54,276 bases of DNA, from positions 1-54,276 of the forward strand of contig SRJI02000029.1 of the NCBI GenBank assembly GCA_005473895.2, written 5' to 3'. Of this stretch, positions 42,753 to 52,962 are shown piece after piece. The translations under genes and the position numbers were made by a program. The notes beneath the pieces are model-generated. The model was not told the DNA's origin, made no database searches, and saw only the letters and a list, made by a program, of their open reading frames with translations. The stretch is from Carideicomes alvinocaridis (lineage in GTDB: Bacteria > Pseudomonadota > Alphaproteobacteria > Rhodobacterales > Rhodobacteraceae). Numbering within the stretch: position 1 is the stretch's first letter; each line of letters opens with the position of its first letter.

Positions 42753-45700
42753 TCAACCTTCAAAATTCTTCATGAAGCCATCCGGCAGTCCTTCCGACGG
42801 AGCCGAAGGCAATCCAAAAACGACCCAGCCCTTGTTCATCGCGTCCGCCTCAGCTTCCGCTGTCAGGTCAGCGGTCGTCGCGGCAACCGCGAAAGCGCGC
42901 CAAACGAACTCGAATTCGCGCCCACCAAAGCTTGCGGGCATCGTATCGACTTGGGGAATGCCTGCTGCGCTGAATGCCTCAATCCATGGTGATGCCACCG
43001 TTCCAGCGGTCGGCTTCGCAGCAAGGGAAATCGTTCCTCGGGCAAGATCGATCAGGATTTGCGCCACTTCCGGGCTCGAGCGGTCGATCAGCTCATGGTC
43101 CGGTTGGTTGAAGTAGGAGAGCAGGCAACGGTAGCAGCCGCGAACACAGCTTCCGTCTTTCTTCTCCTGCAAAAGATCCGCGTCACCCGCGGCAATCGCA
43201 GCATCCACATTCTCGAAGTGCATCAGACCCAGTGCGGTCTTCGCCACCTCGTTGATAGCCTTTCCGTCATCAATCAGGCGCGTGAGCACGCCGGCGCCGC
43301 CTTCCGTTGCCTCGTAGGCAAGGATTGCGCGACGGTTGTCTCTCGCGGGCAGCGGTTCACCGAGGATTTCGCCTTCTTCCAACTGGAAAACCACTTCGAT
43401 TCCGCGCAGCAACGCATGCTGAACCGTCGCGATTGTTTCGGGCTCATATTGCTCCGGCTTTTCGAAGCGGAACAACAGGGCGTTCTTTCTGTCGCGGACA
43501 ATCGGGACAATGCGAACCGGCTTGACCACGTCCGGCGGGACGTCCGTGTCGCTGTCCTCGTCGTCGGATTTCGCCCAGTATCCGGACCTCGGATCGATGT
43601 GGAAACCGAAGACAGTCTGGTCCTTTCGTCGCTTCAAGCCCTTGTTCAGTCGGCTGATCTCCGCGCTGTTGGCATATTGCAGGGCCAAGAGGGAAGTCTC
43701 GCCACAGACGAATTTGGCGTTGGTCACCTGGACCTGCCCATCCTTCTTCGGCCAGGAGAAGACGGTTTGGATATCAAAGCCCTGCCGAACGCGCTCTTCA
43801 TCGTTCGCCGTGATGCGCTCCGTCGGGGCGGCCTCGACGTTGTCGATGCGTAGGGTCTTCTTGATGGGGACCTCACCCGCCATGTGGTTGTTGCACCCAT
43901 GGCAACGCTCGACCTCGCCCTCATGCGATGCACCACAGTTGGAGCAGATGTAGATATCCTTGGTCGCCAATTCCGACCCGTCGCCCTGACGCACCTCGGG
44001 CGGCAATTTGGCTTTCATGACCCGGTAGGCGCGGCCCTCATGATAGATCAGACTGCGTGGGCCGAATTCGGAGATAGCCAGAAAGCGGGCTCTGGACAGG
44101 AAGGACCCCGTCTTGCCTTCGCCTGGGACAAACGCGTAGAGCGGCAGGCGCGGGAAGTTGTACCCGGGCAGGAAGCCCTCTGTTGCCAGATACCGATACG
44201 AATAGAAATCTGAGCCATTTGAGGCTTTGCCTTGTTCGAGGATGGCGATCTGATCCTGGGCCTGCATTTGCGCGGCTTTGATCTTGCGTCGGTCGGCTCC
44301 CGATAGCCCCGTAATCTCCGAACGCTTGTTGGCCTCGGCCAATTGCGTCCTGGCAGAACTATAAAGCTCCCGCCAACGGTCGAAGGCGCGGTCAAACGCC
44401 TTTGGGGCATTCATGGCCGTGTGAAGAACGAACTCGTCTGGATCGTCCATCCAGATCGGGGTTTGCCCTCCGTCGGACGCCAGAATCTGCTTCAAGACAC
44501 GCGCCATAGGTCCCCGTGCCTGCGAAACCAGAGCGGGTTTCGAGATGACCGCCAGAACGTCCTCCTTCAGCGGGAATTTATCCCCGTGAAGGTCCAAAAT
44601 CTCCGGGATATCGGGAGAAAGCGCCAGTTTCGCTTCCGCCAGCCACACCGCGTGCAGGTGCGATCGGACCAGCTCTTCATTCGTGATGTCGAGTGCCGGC
44701 GGCCGCACAACGCCGGCCACCATATCGTTGCGCCGTTCAAAGAAATATTGGTCATGCGGAGACCCCGAGGCGCAGTAGGTCACGACAACCGCGGCCTGAC
44801 CCGAGCGACCGGCACGGCCAGCGCGCTGCGCGTAATTCGCCGGCGTAGGTGGTACATTGCGCAGGTAGACGGCGTTCAAGGCGGAAATATCAACGCCGAG
44901 TTCCATGGTCGGAGAGCAGAACAGGGCGGGCAGGAACCGATCGGACTCGCCAGTCGCCCGGATTTCCGTTCGGTACTCCGAGGTCGCGAGATGCTCCATA
45001 TCGTCCTGCTCGAAACGGAACCGCCATTCCCGCCATTCACGCTGCTTCTGTGAGACCTGAGCCGTGTGCTCGCGTCCCTCCAGACCCCAGTAGGAACTAC
45101 GCCCGTCGCCAAGGTCACTGGCAATCGCGGTGTAAAGGTCGTGGAAATATCGGTTGCCTCGATGGGTTTCATCATCGAGGGCCGGTCCAGGCACAAGCCG
45201 AACCGCAGATGGAGACAGGCGCCAGCCTTTCACATCACTGTCGAGTTCGACAGGCACCAGCAGTCCTTCGTCGCTCAGGAAGGCAAGCATCCCCTCCATG
45301 AACTCGTAGTATTCATCCTTGTTCAGCTTTGTGCCGAGAACGGACTTCCGGTTCACGAGCCGTGCGATCCGCGAATTGGGACCTGCCCGAAGAAGTGTTT
45401 GTTCTTCACGCAGCGTGACCACGTTCTTGCTGCCCGCGCGCAGGACAAGCGAGGACCGCGCTCGCGGATTTTCCTTTTGGTCAATTGCCCAAGGTGCCTG
45501 AAGCAGCATTCGGGATTTCTGGGCCACGCCGTCGAGGACAGTCAGGTCCAAGGCTTCGGTCTGAACAGCCAGGCCCTCGAGCATCGCGGACAAAATCGCC
45601 TTTAGAATTGCCTGCCGCTGTTCGAGGCTGAGGTCTCCTAGCGCTGGATGGATGGCCATGAAACGTTCGCGATCTTCAGAGATGTCCTCGAGGCCGAGGA

Positions 45701-47930
45701 AATTCACGTCGATCAGGTTCAGGACAGACAAGCTGGGGTTGGTGAAGCGCCAACCGCGACGCAGGTCCGTCCAGACACGATGGGCGAGTACCTTTGCGAG
45801 CGACCGCTGGGCATCTTCACGAATGATGGCACCAGCATTTGAATCCAGCAGCCAATGCTGGCGCGCCTCTTTGTTGGCGGCAGTAAAGCCGAGCGCCTTC
45901 ACCACCTGCAGGCCGAACTCGTCTTCTGCGAGCCCACCTGAGCCAGCAGCAATGACCGCGCGAAGGATGGCTCCGCGCAAAAGGCTTACGAACAGGAAGT
46001 CATTGAAATGGCCAGACTGCAGGGCTGCATCCTGACGGTTATCCGTGAACCCCAAAAGCTTCCGCTTCGTCGCGGGTACGCCGCTGCCAGGTTTGTTCAT
46101 CCACTCCAGGGCGCTGGCTACGAGCAAGGTCGTTGCCGAGCTTCTCCCTTCGCCGGACAGCCCCGCCAGCTTGCTGCGCTCTCGCATCCCCTGCGTCGGT
46201 TCGTCATGGCAGCATAGGCAGAACGCAAACTTTCCCGGGATGAACCAGAAGTCGCTTCCGCCCGCTCCATGGCGACCATCAGCGCCCACGACGTAGGATA
46301 CGGGCATACGCTTTTTGCGATACCCTCTCAGCCGTTCAATGCCGTTTTTCTCTTCTCGCCAGCTTTCGGGATAACCCTCAAGCTCGCCAGTGAACTGAAA
46401 GTCAGTATCGCCGGGCGTCACCGGACAGAGATACCCTGCGACTTCGTCTTCCTCAGTTTCGAGCGGCGTGTCGTCGATGCTTCGGGGCAAAAAGCGCAAA
46501 CTCCCATCATCGTCGACCTTGGTCACGACATGGTATTCTTGGCCACAGTTTCGGCAGAACCGCGTGGGGTAGAGGCGGTTTCCAGGGGCTTCGGGGTCCT
46601 CGAGCTGCCCTTCAAGAAGGATCCGACGCGGCCTGGCTGTGAGCGTTGTAAAGACTTCACCGGCGCCGGAGATGAACCGGTGGAGCTTGAAGGCGAGAAA
46701 GGCTCCGTCCTTCGTGCCGCCGCGCTCATGTTCCGGCAAGCTTACACGGGTCAGGAATTTTTCGAGATAATCTCGGCAGGTTTCGGCATCGACCGCACTG
46801 GCCAGAGAAAGCTTTTCCACGGCCTCTTCGAAAGGGATCGGCTTCTTCCTGCGAAGTTCAAGCCCATCGTCCAATCCGAGTTCGAGTTCGGCCCACACCG
46901 AGAGCGGATGGCGCTTCAGGGTTTCGTCATCGAGTGCGTCGGGCAAAGGCTGCGTAAGGGCCGTCTTCAAAGCGCCAAGGACGTGCTCGGTCTTCAGGGC
47001 GTCATCGGTCGCGCGCTGCAAGGACTCGTCGATGACCGCGTCCGGGCCAATGTCGGTGCCAAACAGACGAGACGCTACCTTCGCGACAGCAAGTGCGCGG
47101 CTCTCGTCCGATCCCTCGGAGGCCATCGTCGCCGATGTCCCGATGCAGATTGGCTCCTTGTCCGGCGAGCACCTGTCCCGCAGGCGTCGAACGAGGACCG
47201 CGACATCGGCACCTTGGCGCCCGCGATAGGTATGGAGTTCGTCGAGAATGATGAACTCTAGACCGGACGCGTTCGAGACGACTTTCGCGTCCAGGTCGTC
47301 CTGACGCGTCAGAAGCAATTCTGCCATCATGTAGTTCGTCAGGAGAATGTCGGGCGGATTGGCAGCGATGCGCTCCCGCTCTTCACGGCTTTCCTGACCG
47401 GTGTAACGTTTGACCACAGGCTTGAGCTCATCGGGCAAACCGGAACCAGCGATGAACTTGTCGATCTCCTTCATCTGGCTGTTTGCCAGTGCGTTCATGG
47501 GGTAAACGATGATTGCCGTCGTGCGACGCGGCTTTCCTGCGCGCCGCGCCCGGATGATCGCGTCGACAACCGGCACGAAGAAGCACAGGGATTTCCCCGA
47601 ACCCGTGCCGGTAGTGACGACATAGCTCTTGCCTTGCTTCGACTTCGCGATGGCCTCTGCTTGGTGCCGGTGAAAGCGAAGGGGTGTGGTGCCGAACCGG
47701 AAGACTTTGCCCGTGCCGTCGTCGAGATCACCCGTGGCGACGAGTTCATCGACCGTCGGCCCCGCCATGAAGCGTGGGTTCAGAGACAAGAGGGCATCCG
47801 GCCAGAATTTTCCGGCGTCGTACTGGGCATCGATCTCGGATTTCAGGTCGGGTGCCCGAATTGCGCTGAATGAACGCGAAAAGTGCTGATAAGAAGCTAT
47901 TAATTTTTGATCAAATTCAAATGCTTTCAT
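42753..47930 (-). CDS. DUF1998-type DExH helicase (DrmA/DrmB- or MrfA-like), first gene of the cassette
   Basis: A 1725-residue helicase. Walker A is TGTGSGKS at 107-114; the DExH box is DELHTYRGRQGAD near 229; motif VI is QRAGRAGRSGQ in the second RecA domain. Several Cys groups follow: FCRNCGQEYH, CSNCGASHEGEVERCHGCNNH, and the C-terminal CVRGCYRCLLSYFNQPDHE (about 1594-1612), the Cys-4 site of DUF1998/MZB. In DISARM the helicase (DrmA) and DUF1998 (DrmB) parts are separate genes; here they lie in one chain. The upstream 220 nt (47931-48151) is AT-richer and should hold the cassette promoter. Confidence 0.9.
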   Translation of the reverse strand: MKAFEFDQKLIASYQHFSRSFSAIRAPDLKSEIDAQYDAGKFWPDALLSLNPRFMAGPTVDELVATGDLDDGTGKVFRFGTTPLRFHRHQAEAIAKSKQGKSYVVTTGTGSGKSLCFFVPVVDAIIRARRAGKPRRTTAIIVYPMNALANSQMKEIDKFIAGSGLPDELKPVVKRYTGQESREERERIAANPPDILLTNYMMAELLLTRQDDLDAKVVSNASGLEFIILDELHTYRGRQGADVAVLVRRLRDRCSPDKEPICIGTSATMASEGSDESRALAVAKVASRLFGTDIGPDAVIDESLQRATDDALKTEHVLGALKTALTQPLPDALDDETLKRHPLSVWAELELGLDDGLELRRKKPIPFEEAVEKLSLASAVDAETCRDYLEKFLTRVSLPEHERGGTKDGAFLAFKLHRFISGAGEVFTTLTARPRRILLEGQLEDPEAPGNRLYPTRFCRNCGQEYHVVTKVDDDGSLRFLPRSIDDTPLETEEDEVAGYLCPVTPGDTDFQFTGELEGYPESWREEKNGIERLRGYRKKRMPVSYVVGADGRHGAGGSDFWFIPGKFAFCLCCHDEPTQGMRERSKLAGLSGEGRSSATTLLVASALEWMNKPGSGVPATKRKLLGFTDNRQDAALQSGHFNDFLFVSLLRGAILRAVIAAGSGGLAEDEFGLQVVKALGFTAANKEARQHWLLDSNAGAIIREDAQRSLAKVLAHRVWTDLRRGWRFTNPSLSVLNLIDVNFLGLEDISEDRERFMAIHPALGDLSLEQRQAILKAILSAMLEGLAVQTEALDLTVLDGVAQKSRMLLQAPWAIDQKENPRARSSLVLRAGSKNVVTLREEQTLLRAGPNSRIARLVNRKSVLGTKLNKDEYYEFMEGMLAFLSDEGLLVPVELDSDVKGWRLSPSAVRLVPGPALDDETHRGNRYFHDLYTAIASDLGDGRSSYWGLEGREHTAQVSQKQREWREWRFRFEQDDMEHLATSEYRTEIRATGESDRFLPALFCSPTMELGVDISALNAVYLRNVPPTPANYAQRAGRAGRSGQAAVVVTYCASGSPHDQYFFERRNDMVAGVVRPPALDITNEELVRSHLHAVWLAEAKLALSPDIPEILDLHGDKFPLKEDVLAVISKPALVSQARGPMARVLKQILASDGGQTPIWMDDPDEFVLHTAMNAPKAFDRAFDRWRELYSSARTQLAEANKRSEITGLSGADRRKIKAAQMQAQDQIAILEQGKASNGSDFYSYRYLATEGFLPGYNFPRLPLYAFVPGEGKTGSFLSRARFLAISEFGPRSLIYHEGRAYRVMKAKLPPEVRQGDGSELATKDIYICSNCGASHEGEVERCHGCNNHMAGEVPIKKTLRIDNVEAAPTERITANDEERVRQGFDIQTVFSWPKKDGQVQVTNAKFVCGETSLLALQYANSAEISRLNKGLKRRKDQTVFGFHIDPRSGYWAKSDDEDSDTDVPPDVVKPVRIVPIVRDRKNALLFRFEKPEQYEPETIATVQHALLRGIEVVFQLEEGEILGEPLPARDNRRAILAYEATEGGAGVLTRLIDDGKAINEVAKTALGLMHFENVDAAIAAGDADLLQEKKDGSCVRGCYRCLLSYFNQPDHELIDRSSPEVAQILIDLARGTISLAAKPTAGTVASPWIEAFSAAGIPQVDTMPASFGGREFEFVWRAFAVAATTADLTAEAEADAMNKGWVVFGLPSAPSEGLPDGFMKNFEG

Positions 47931-48151
47931 CAGGAACCTTCGCTACCAGTGCTTGTTACAGCTTTCGAGAATACAAGCAAACAGTGCAAGAGGTTGTCGC
48001 TTGTTCGCAGAGCATCGCTGTACGAACATTAAACGTTTTCCAGACCCACAAAACCCATAACGATCAATTTCCGTCGCATCCCACTGAGGTCAATCAGAGG
48101 AAATCTGCTTGTCACCTTTTGGAGGTTCCGTGGGAGAATGTCGATCAATGG

Positions 48152-50065
48152 TTACCCGCCCAACAATTCCTCGATAAAATCCTCCTGCCGGTCGAGCGCC
48201 GCCTCCCATTCCTTCGGCACGGCGGCTTCCCGCTCGAGCGTCTCGGGCTCGGGCTGCCCGCGCCCGGCCTCCATCGTCCTCACGCTCATCGCGCGCGCTT
48301 CGCGGCGCTGAGAACGATCGCGGACAGGCGCGCGTTCGGCTGGCTTCGCCTGCTCGTCTCCGCCGGTCTCGTAACCACCATCGCCGCCCCAAGGCCCCAC
48401 ACCCTGCACGCTCGGCGGATAGGGGAACGGCTTGCCCTCCTGACAGGCCAGCATCTCCTTGTAGAATGGATCGTCGTAGTATTTGATCCGGCTTGCCTTG
48501 ATCGGATGCTGGGGCGAAGCGAGGATGATGACCTCGTCGGGATCCATGAGGCGCGCTTCGGTCTCGGAAAGCAGCGGCCGCTCTTCCAGTCGCGCTGACG
48601 TCGAGGTCGCGCCAAGGAATCCTTTGTTGCGGCCATACATGCGGGTCACGGCCTCGCGGGTGGTGCTGCCGACGGCGGCGGAGACCTCCTTTACGGTGCG
48701 CTGATCGCGGGGTGTGATGTAAAGCTTCAGCCCCGCCCCGTTCTCGAGGCTCTCACGGCCCTCGGGCCCGTAGATCCGGTCGAGCGAGGCCAGCGACTGC
48801 GCGATCATCGCAACCCGGCCGCCGTAACTCGCAAGCGAATGGATCGCGCGTTCGAGATAGGGCATCGCTCCCATCTGCTGGAATTCGTCGATCATCATCA
48901 TGACCGGCCAGGGCTCGTCCGGGCCGGGCTCGTTCAGGCGGATCGACGCGATGAGATCGGCGAACATCAAGCGCAGGAGCGGCGCCAGGGTCGCGATGTG
49001 ATCCTCGGAGACGGCGATGTAGAGCGACTGCGGGGTCTTGCGGAAGTTCGAGAAATCGAAGTCACTCGCCTCGGTGGCCGAGCGTACCGCCGGATTGTCC
49101 CACTGCTTGAGACCGGCGGTCATCAGCGCCTGGATGTTCGAGGTCAGCAGCCGCGACGAGGCTGAGGCCGCATTGGTCCAGAGCTCGCGCAAAATATCTT
49201 CCTCGGCCTCGTCGGCATAGGTCTTGTATTGCGCGTTCTTGTAATCGCCGCCGGCGACGATCTTGTTCACCTCGCCAAGGTTCGGGGTGCCGCGCTGGAT
49301 CGCCAGCAGACAGGCCGCGACAAAGATCGACTTGCCAGCCTCGGAGAAGGTGTCGAGGGTCTTGTTGTCCTTGTCGAGGAAGAGGTCGGCGAGGATCGAC
49401 ACTTCGGTGAACCGCTGCGCGAATGTCGGGGCCTTGGCGATCCGGGCGAGCGGGTTGTAGCGATGCGAGGCATTGGCCCAATCGAAGGGGCTGAAGCGAT
49501 AGACCTCGTCGCCGTTGAGCGCCCGCAGCCGCGCGGTCTTCTCGAAGTTCTCGCCCTTCACGTCGAGCACCACGACCGAGCCCGCGAAGCTCAGAAGGTT
49601 CGGGATCACGAAGCCGACGCCCTTACCGGCGCGGGTGGGTGCCACCATCATCACATGCGGGATCGTGGTCGAGGAGATGAATTCGGCCTTCGAGGTCGGG
49701 GCTCCGAGCTTGCCGCAGACAAAGCCCTTGCCAGGCGCTTGAAGCATGTCGTTCTTCTTCAGCTCCGCCTTTGTCTGCCAGTGGGCCGAGCCATAGTCGT
49801 CCCGCTCCTTCTTCCAGGTCCAGGCCAGCGCCAGAGCGCCGAGCCCTATTGCGCCAAAGCCGACAGCGCCGAACCCGACCTTGAACGCCTCTGGGTCCGC
49901 CGCCCGGGTGCCGGCGCTCGCCTTCCAGAGTGCCAACATGTCGAAATTGCCAAAGCCGGTTTTCAGGGCCAGGGTCAAGTAGAAGGCAGCGACGATGGTG
50001 CCGATGACGGCGCCGCAGATCACACCGAAGAGGAGCGCAGCCCAGAGGGGAAGTGTCTTGGTCAT
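48152..50065 (-). CDS. virD4: VirD4/TraG coupling protein
   Basis: The type IV coupling protein that links the relaxosome to the channel. Two N-terminal helices (LWAALLFGVICGAVIGTIVAAF and VGFGAIGLGALALAW), Walker A in APTRAGKGVGF and the Walker B-like VVVLDVKGE are clear. The later MMMIDEFQQMGAM and MIAQSLASLDRIYG are TraG signatures. ATG 50065 is 9 nt from GGGAG; ATG 50074 is too close to it. The end is acidic and rich in Glu. It follows the relaxase gene by 15 nt. Confidence 0.95.
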   Translation of the reverse strand: MTKTLPLWAALLFGVICGAVIGTIVAAFYLTLALKTGFGNFDMLALWKASAGTRAADPEAFKVGFGAVGFGAIGLGALALAWTWKKERDDYGSAHWQTKAELKKNDMLQAPGKGFVCGKLGAPTSKAEFISSTTIPHVMMVAPTRAGKGVGFVIPNLLSFAGSVVVLDVKGENFEKTARLRALNGDEVYRFSPFDWANASHRYNPLARIAKAPTFAQRFTEVSILADLFLDKDNKTLDTFSEAGKSIFVAACLLAIQRGTPNLGEVNKIVAGGDYKNAQYKTYADEAEEDILRELWTNAASASSRLLTSNIQALMTAGLKQWDNPAVRSATEASDFDFSNFRKTPQSLYIAVSEDHIATLAPLLRLMFADLIASIRLNEPGPDEPWPVMMMIDEFQQMGAMPYLERAIHSLASYGGRVAMIAQSLASLDRIYGPEGRESLENGAGLKLYITPRDQRTVKEVSAAVGSTTREAVTRMYGRNKGFLGATSTSARLEERPLLSETEARLMDPDEVIILASPQHPIKASRIKYYDDPFYKEMLACQEGKPFPYPPSVQGVGPWGGDGGYETGGDEQAKPAERAPVRDRSQRREARAMSVRTMEAGRGQPEPETLEREAAVPKEWEAALDRQEDFIEELLGG

Positions 50066-50079
50066 GGTGGTCATCTCCC

Positions 50080-52020
50080 TCAGAATTCCATCTCGTCGTC
50101 GAGACCGCGATCCAGTTCTCTGGCCCGACCGAGATCGCGCCCCAACTCCTGCGCCTCCTGCTGGCCGCGCAACCGCGCCACTTCGGTCGCCTTGTCCTGC
50201 TGCAACCCGGCGGCGCGGTCGGTGAAGACCTGGTCGCCCGTTTCCTCAAAGGTCATCTCGAGGAACTCCTGCGTGACGGTGATCTGGTCGAGCTTGCTCG
50301 GTAGGGCCTGATCCAGTACCTCGAAGTTACCGCGCCGAAGTTCGGCCAAGCCCTCTTCACCCAGTTCCTTGAAGAGTTCGGATTGCAGGGTCCGCTCGAC
50401 CACCTCTTCCTGTTCCTCGGTGAGCTTGCCGTCCCGCAGCAGGTCGGCGAGGTCCTGCAGGTAGGGATTGGGCGTCCGGTCGTCCTCGTCGATGAGCGGC
50501 AGGATCTCCTGTTCTTCGTCCGCGAGGGTCCGACCGATCTCGACACCCAGTTCCTTGGCGCGTTCCATCAGCGCGTCCATCACGCCGTCGACTTTTTCCA
50601 GCGCGGCATCGAGCTGGTCGTCATTGGCCGTCTCCACGCTCAGTCCGTCCTTGGCCAGCACCGCGTTCATATCCCGCTCAACCCAGTCCTGCGCCATGCC
50701 GTAGTTGCGCGTGCCGCCCGCGGCGATCCGGGCTACCAATTCCTCGCTGTCCATGCCCACCTCCTCGGCGCGCTCGAGCACGTCGCGGAGCCCCTCGTCA
50801 TTGCCGGACTGCAGCGCGGCGATCAGCACCTCGCTGCCCGCCCCCGGCGGATAGGGTTCCTCAAGCTGCTTGCCAAAGCGCGCACGCAGCTCAGGGTCCG
50901 GCACCATCTGCGAGAGGTCCGCAATAATCGGCGCGGCCTTGGCTTCAAATGCGGCCCGCTCGGCCGGATCCAGTTCCTCGGCCTTGAGCCTCAGCGCCTC
51001 GATCGTGCGCTCGGAATAGTCGATCGCATCACCGACGGTCTTGATGTCCTTCATGTCTATCTCTCCTTCGGTGAAATTCCACGGCGTGCCGGAGCCGAGA
51101 CTGTCGGCCATGCCGCGCAGAGCGCGCGCCATGTGGCGCTGGTCCATCCGGTCCAGCAGGTCGGCGAGGTTCTTGTAGTCCTTGGCGAAGCCCACCACCT
51201 GCGCCTGCGCGATGGCCGACTCCTGGGCCGTCATGACGATCTCGCGCGGCAGGCGGGCCTCTTCCTTGGCGCGGTAAATCTCCTCGATCCCGGCGGGCTT
51301 CTCGAAGATGCCGCGCTCGAGCCGGGTGGTGGCGTCGAGCATCACACCGCAGCGTTCAGCGATCTCGGCCTGCTTTTCGCGCATGAGCTGCGGCGACATC
51401 ACGCCCTCGGCCCAACAGGAGAACCAGGTGCCGTTTTCGACGCCGCGGTTGTTCAGGATGATGTGGGCGTGCTTGTGGTCTCGGTCGTCGTGAACCGCGA
51501 GGACATAGTCCCATTGGTCGCCATATTCGCCGGTCTCGAAGAAATGCTCCGTCCAGTCCATCGCGATGTCGCGGACTTGGGTTGCCGTCACGTCGGTCGG
51601 GAAGGACAGTAGCATGTGCGAGGTGAACCCGAGCTTGGTCGAGCCGCGCCAGGTTCCGGCCCAATCCTCGATGATGTCCTCTTTCTGCTCCTCAGAAAGC
51701 ACCGCCGCATCGGTCAGCGCGTTGGTCATCGTCGAATAGGTGTAGACCGCCTTGTCGTTGATGTAGGATATCTGCGCTCCGAGCGAAGCACGCGTCTTGC
51801 AGCCCCCGGCCCGGATCCGTTTGAAGACCGCCGCCCGGCTCTGGCCCGATGCCGCCTTCAGCGCGTTGCGCGCCGACAGGGATCCGACGCGCGCGAAACT
51901 GCGACCCTGCCGACGCCCCGCCAGCCGCGCGTCGATCCGCGCCGCGGCCTGACCCCGGATGCGCTCATCCTCCCAGAGCCGCCCCATGACCGAGGCGTAG
52001 AGGGCGAGCGGATCAGCCAT
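50080..52020 (-). CDS. VirD2/TraI-type (MOB-P-like) relaxase
   Basis: A 646-residue relaxase. The metal-binding histidines are in HDDRDHKHAHIILNNRG (His177, 182, 184 and 186). A Tyr for DNA attachment is probably one of Tyr86, 93 or 95 in ISYINDKAVYTYS. The N-terminal 300 residues are the nicking domain; the rest is helical and highly acidic (for example EEQEEVVERTL) with no second known enzyme domain. Its start overlaps the MobC-like gene by 8 nt. The nick site is proposed at 52672-52682. Confidence 0.92.
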   Translation of the reverse strand: MADPLALYASVMGRLWEDERIRGQAAARIDARLAGRRQGRSFARVGSLSARNALKAASGQSRAAVFKRIRAGGCKTRASLGAQISYINDKAVYTYSTMTNALTDAAVLSEEQKEDIIEDWAGTWRGSTKLGFTSHMLLSFPTDVTATQVRDIAMDWTEHFFETGEYGDQWDYVLAVHDDRDHKHAHIILNNRGVENGTWFSCWAEGVMSPQLMREKQAEIAERCGVMLDATTRLERGIFEKPAGIEEIYRAKEEARLPREIVMTAQESAIAQAQVVGFAKDYKNLADLLDRMDQRHMARALRGMADSLGSGTPWNFTEGEIDMKDIKTVGDAIDYSERTIEALRLKAEELDPAERAAFEAKAAPIIADLSQMVPDPELRARFGKQLEEPYPPGAGSEVLIAALQSGNDEGLRDVLERAEEVGMDSEELVARIAAGGTRNYGMAQDWVERDMNAVLAKDGLSVETANDDQLDAALEKVDGVMDALMERAKELGVEIGRTLADEEQEILPLIDEDDRTPNPYLQDLADLLRDGKLTEEQEEVVERTLQSELFKELGEEGLAELRRGNFEVLDQALPSKLDQITVTQEFLEMTFEETGDQVFTDRAAGLQQDKATEVARLRGQQEAQELGRDLGRARELDRGLDDEMEF

Positions 52021-52633
52021 TGCGCACCAGCCTCAGACTACTCCCGATCGCGCGCGGGTCATCCTCAAGAACTTCGCTCTCCGCCCCCTGCCCTTCTTCC
52101 TTTTTCGGCCACTCCTGAGCGCGCAAGGCCTGCGCCGCATCTTTCATCCGGCCCATCTCACGGCTCATGGACAGCGCCAAATCGAGCAGTTCGATCAGCA
52201 CCGCGCGGTCCGCCTCCGAGACCTCCAGCCGACCGCGATGGACCGCCTTGGCGAGCACCAGTCCGGCGTCGCTCACGTCCTTCGCCTGACGCCACGCGGC
52301 ACAGAACTCCGCGACCAGATCACGGGGTACATCAAGGAAACCGCACCGTCCGCGCAACACCGCATTCAGCGCCTGAGATCGGTTGGCATAGCCCCGTTCG
52401 CGCCACTCCGCGTCGAAGGCGTCCAACTCGGATCGGCTCGCCCGAAAGGCCACCGTCTCGCTTGGATCGCGCACCGCAATGCCCTCACCCGCCTCCTCTT
52501 TAGCGAGCCTGTTCACGTGGCGCGGCGAGATGCCAAACACCGCCGCAAGATCCTTTGCGCTTTCCCCCGCCGCGAAGCGCCGAGCCACTTCGATGCGCTC
52601 TTCAAGCTTCAGGTTTTTCGCTGGCCTCGGCAC
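52013..52633 (-). CDS. MobC-like relaxosome accessory DNA-binding protein
   Basis: A 206-residue protein with an N-terminal helix-turn-helix (AAGESAKDLAAVFGISPRHVNRLAKEE) and then a ribbon-helix-helix-like part (VAFRASRSELDAFDAEWRERGYANRSQALNAVLRG), a layout found in MobC-type and VirC2-like oriT-binding factors. The C-terminal half is helical. It is the first gene of the minus-strand mobilisation operon and lies next to the proposed oriT. Confidence 0.85.
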   Translation of the reverse strand: MPRPAKNLKLEERIEVARRFAAGESAKDLAAVFGISPRHVNRLAKEEAGEGIAVRDPSETVAFRASRSELDAFDAEWRERGYANRSQALNAVLRGRCGFLDVPRDLVAEFCAAWRQAKDVSDAGLVLAKAVHRGRLEVSEADRAVLIELLDLALSMSREMGRMKDAAQALRAQEWPKKEEGQGAESEVLEDDPRAIGSSLRLVRNG

Positions 52634-52653
52634 GGGTCAGACCCCTCGGACAA

Positions 52654-52682
52654 AATGTGCAAACATTGGCCATATCCTGCCA
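52654..52682. other. Likely oriT with nick site
   Basis: ATATCCTGCC (52672-52681) matches the IncP/Ti-type nic core (TATCCTG, cut before the following C). An inverted repeat AATGT-GCAA-ACATT lies at 52654-52667 just before it, and an AT-rich tract with ACATCA/TGATGT arms (52717-52752) just after it. It is directly upstream of the mobilisation operon, the normal place. The call rests on motif and position. Confidence 0.7.
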
Positions 52683-52962
52683 ACGTCTTCCTTCTCTCCT
52701 TCGCTTATACTTCAATACATCACATTGCGCAATATTACATTTTGTATGATGTGTCTTTTTGCTGTGCTTGCCGGCGCCTATAGAACTTTGTCAGCGAGGC
52801 GCTGAACGGGCGCCTTCCCAACCGACAGCCAGAAGTTGTTCGGAAAGAAGCTGGCGAAAATGGTGCATGAGCAGCACGTGAAAGCGCACAGTTCCAGCAC
52901 CCGAACCGGCCAAGGATCGGGCGCTGGAACACGAAAACGGCCCGCGCGGGATGGCGCGGGTC

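Noticed and set aside
46269-47261. 330-residue plus-strand frame inside the large helicase gene
   Set aside because: It is antisense to the DExH helicase region with its DELH box and has no recognisable domain.
35646-47930. BREX system
   Set aside because: No PglZ-type phosphatase, BrxC ATPase or BrxA/BrxB gene is present. The helicase pair and DUF1998 point to DISARM-type systems instead.
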